NCBI RefSeq assembly: GCF_003051005.1
Contig: NZ_QAOW01000008.1
Coordinates: forward strand, 62,001 to 126,000
Source: Rhodococcus sp. OK519
GTDB taxonomy: Bacteria; Actinomycetota; Actinomycetes; Mycobacteriales; Mycobacteriaceae
Reading direction: 5' to 3'
Length of the DNA: 64,000 bases
Positions within the stretch are counted from its first letter, which is position 1. Each line of letters opens with the position of its first letter. A program made the position numbers and the translations under genes. Of this stretch, positions 63,737 to 64,000 are shown in pieces. Below the pieces are notes generated by a model, which ran no database searches, was not told the origin of the DNA, and saw nothing but the letters and a program-made list of their open reading frames with translations.

Positions 63737-64000
63737 TCACCACCGAATCCACCCCGGACCTGTACCGGCGCCTGGCCGCCGCACTCACCGATCACATCGA
63801 GGCGGTGCCCGTCGACCGCTGGGACGCCCCGTCGCCCTGCGACGGCTGGACCACGCGAGACGTGGTCGCACACATCGTCGACACGCAGGCGCAGATCGTC
63901 GGCGTCGTCGGGTTGTCGATCCCGGACGGTCCGTCCGCTACCGACGACCCGGTCGCGGCCTGGCGCCACACCCGCGACGCTGTGCAGGCGATCCTCGACG
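63733..64000 (+). CDS. TIGR03086/maleylpyruvate isomerase-type protein (partial)
   Basis: The first 89 codons of a gene that runs off the right edge. The sequence LYRRLAAALTDHIEAVP, PCDGWTTRDVVAHIVDTQAQ matches the DinB-like N-terminal fold of TIGR03086 and mycothiol-dependent maleylpyruvate isomerases, with the conserved WT/S and metal-site His (VAHIVD). The ATG overlaps the AraC stop, suggesting one transcript. Confidence 0.82.
   Translation, partial: MITTESTPDLYRRLAAALTDHIEAVPVDRWDAPSPCDGWTTRDVVAHIVDTQAQIVGVVGLSIPDGPSATDDPVAAWRHTRDAVQAILD

Overview
The window is high-GC actinobacterial DNA, most likely Rhodococcus or a close mycolate-producing relative. Evidence: an mce1-type lipid importer operon, a tmsAB pair for 10-methyl branched (tuberculostearic) fatty acids, a 3-ketosteroid 9-alpha-hydroxylase oxygenase, many acyl-CoA genes, GTG/TTG starts, and the order recR-ybaB-SRPBCC-tmsA-tmsB-dnaX-aspC-SRP RNA-tRNA-Ser, which I recall from Mycobacterium tuberculosis (Rv3715c to Rv3722c).

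Layout. (1) 1-6854, minus strand: fadD5-like ligase, yrbEA, yrbEB, mceA, mceB, mceC and the start of mceD (cut by the window edge). (2) 7120-17560: nitronate-monooxygenase-like and enoyl-CoA hydratase genes, then a catabolic region with a double-TetR regulator, zinc alcohol dehydrogenase, GXWXG/DUF4334 protein, two MpaB-like (DUF2236) oxygenases, a GntR regulator, an acyl-CoA dehydrogenase and an aldehyde dehydrogenase. (3) 17539-23575: LysR with an EamA exporter, a second acyl-CoA ligase, type II NADH dehydrogenase and a divergent LysR. (4) 23576-29724: core genes recR, ybaB, an SRPBCC gene, an orphan peptide-binding lipoprotein, tmsA and tmsB. (5) 29785-39232: lipid/steroid-type catabolism, with IclR, two SDRs, a beta-lactamase-fold esterase, a flavin monooxygenase, two TetR regulators each beside a palindromic operator, KshA and a DUF1214 exported protein. 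(6) 39301-47920: epoxide-hydrolase-like protein, fadB-fadA behind a KstR-type motif, Tat-exported amidase, YbjQ-like protein, AraC and a small intradiol-dioxygenase-fold protein whose end runs antisense into dnaX. (7) 47839-60896: dnaX, amt, a probable acquired cassette (TetR, TIM-barrel-like protein, MetA), two VOC proteins, an HhH-GPD protein, a DUF5701 protein, a divergent siderophore esterase/binding-protein pair with an iron box, aspC, SRP RNA and tRNA-Ser(GGA). (8) 60937-64000: an unrecognised HhH-like gene, a gene-poor stretch, a lipoprotein, an AraC regulator and the start of a TIGR03086-type gene.

The gene set suits an organism that imports lipids and sterols (Mce), activates them (FadD), oxidises them (FadE, FadB, FadA, KshA, FMO, ADH/ALDH) and builds branched membrane lipids. 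Housekeeping genes that lie close together in M. tuberculosis are here spread over about 37 kb by inserted catabolic modules. I saw no insertion sequence, prophage or CRISPR array. The least explained parts are the paired DUF2236-oxygenase cluster at 9.2-17.6 kb, the TetR/TIM-barrel/MetA cassette at 51.5-54.5 kb, and four short tandem-repeat loci in leaders or coding sequence.
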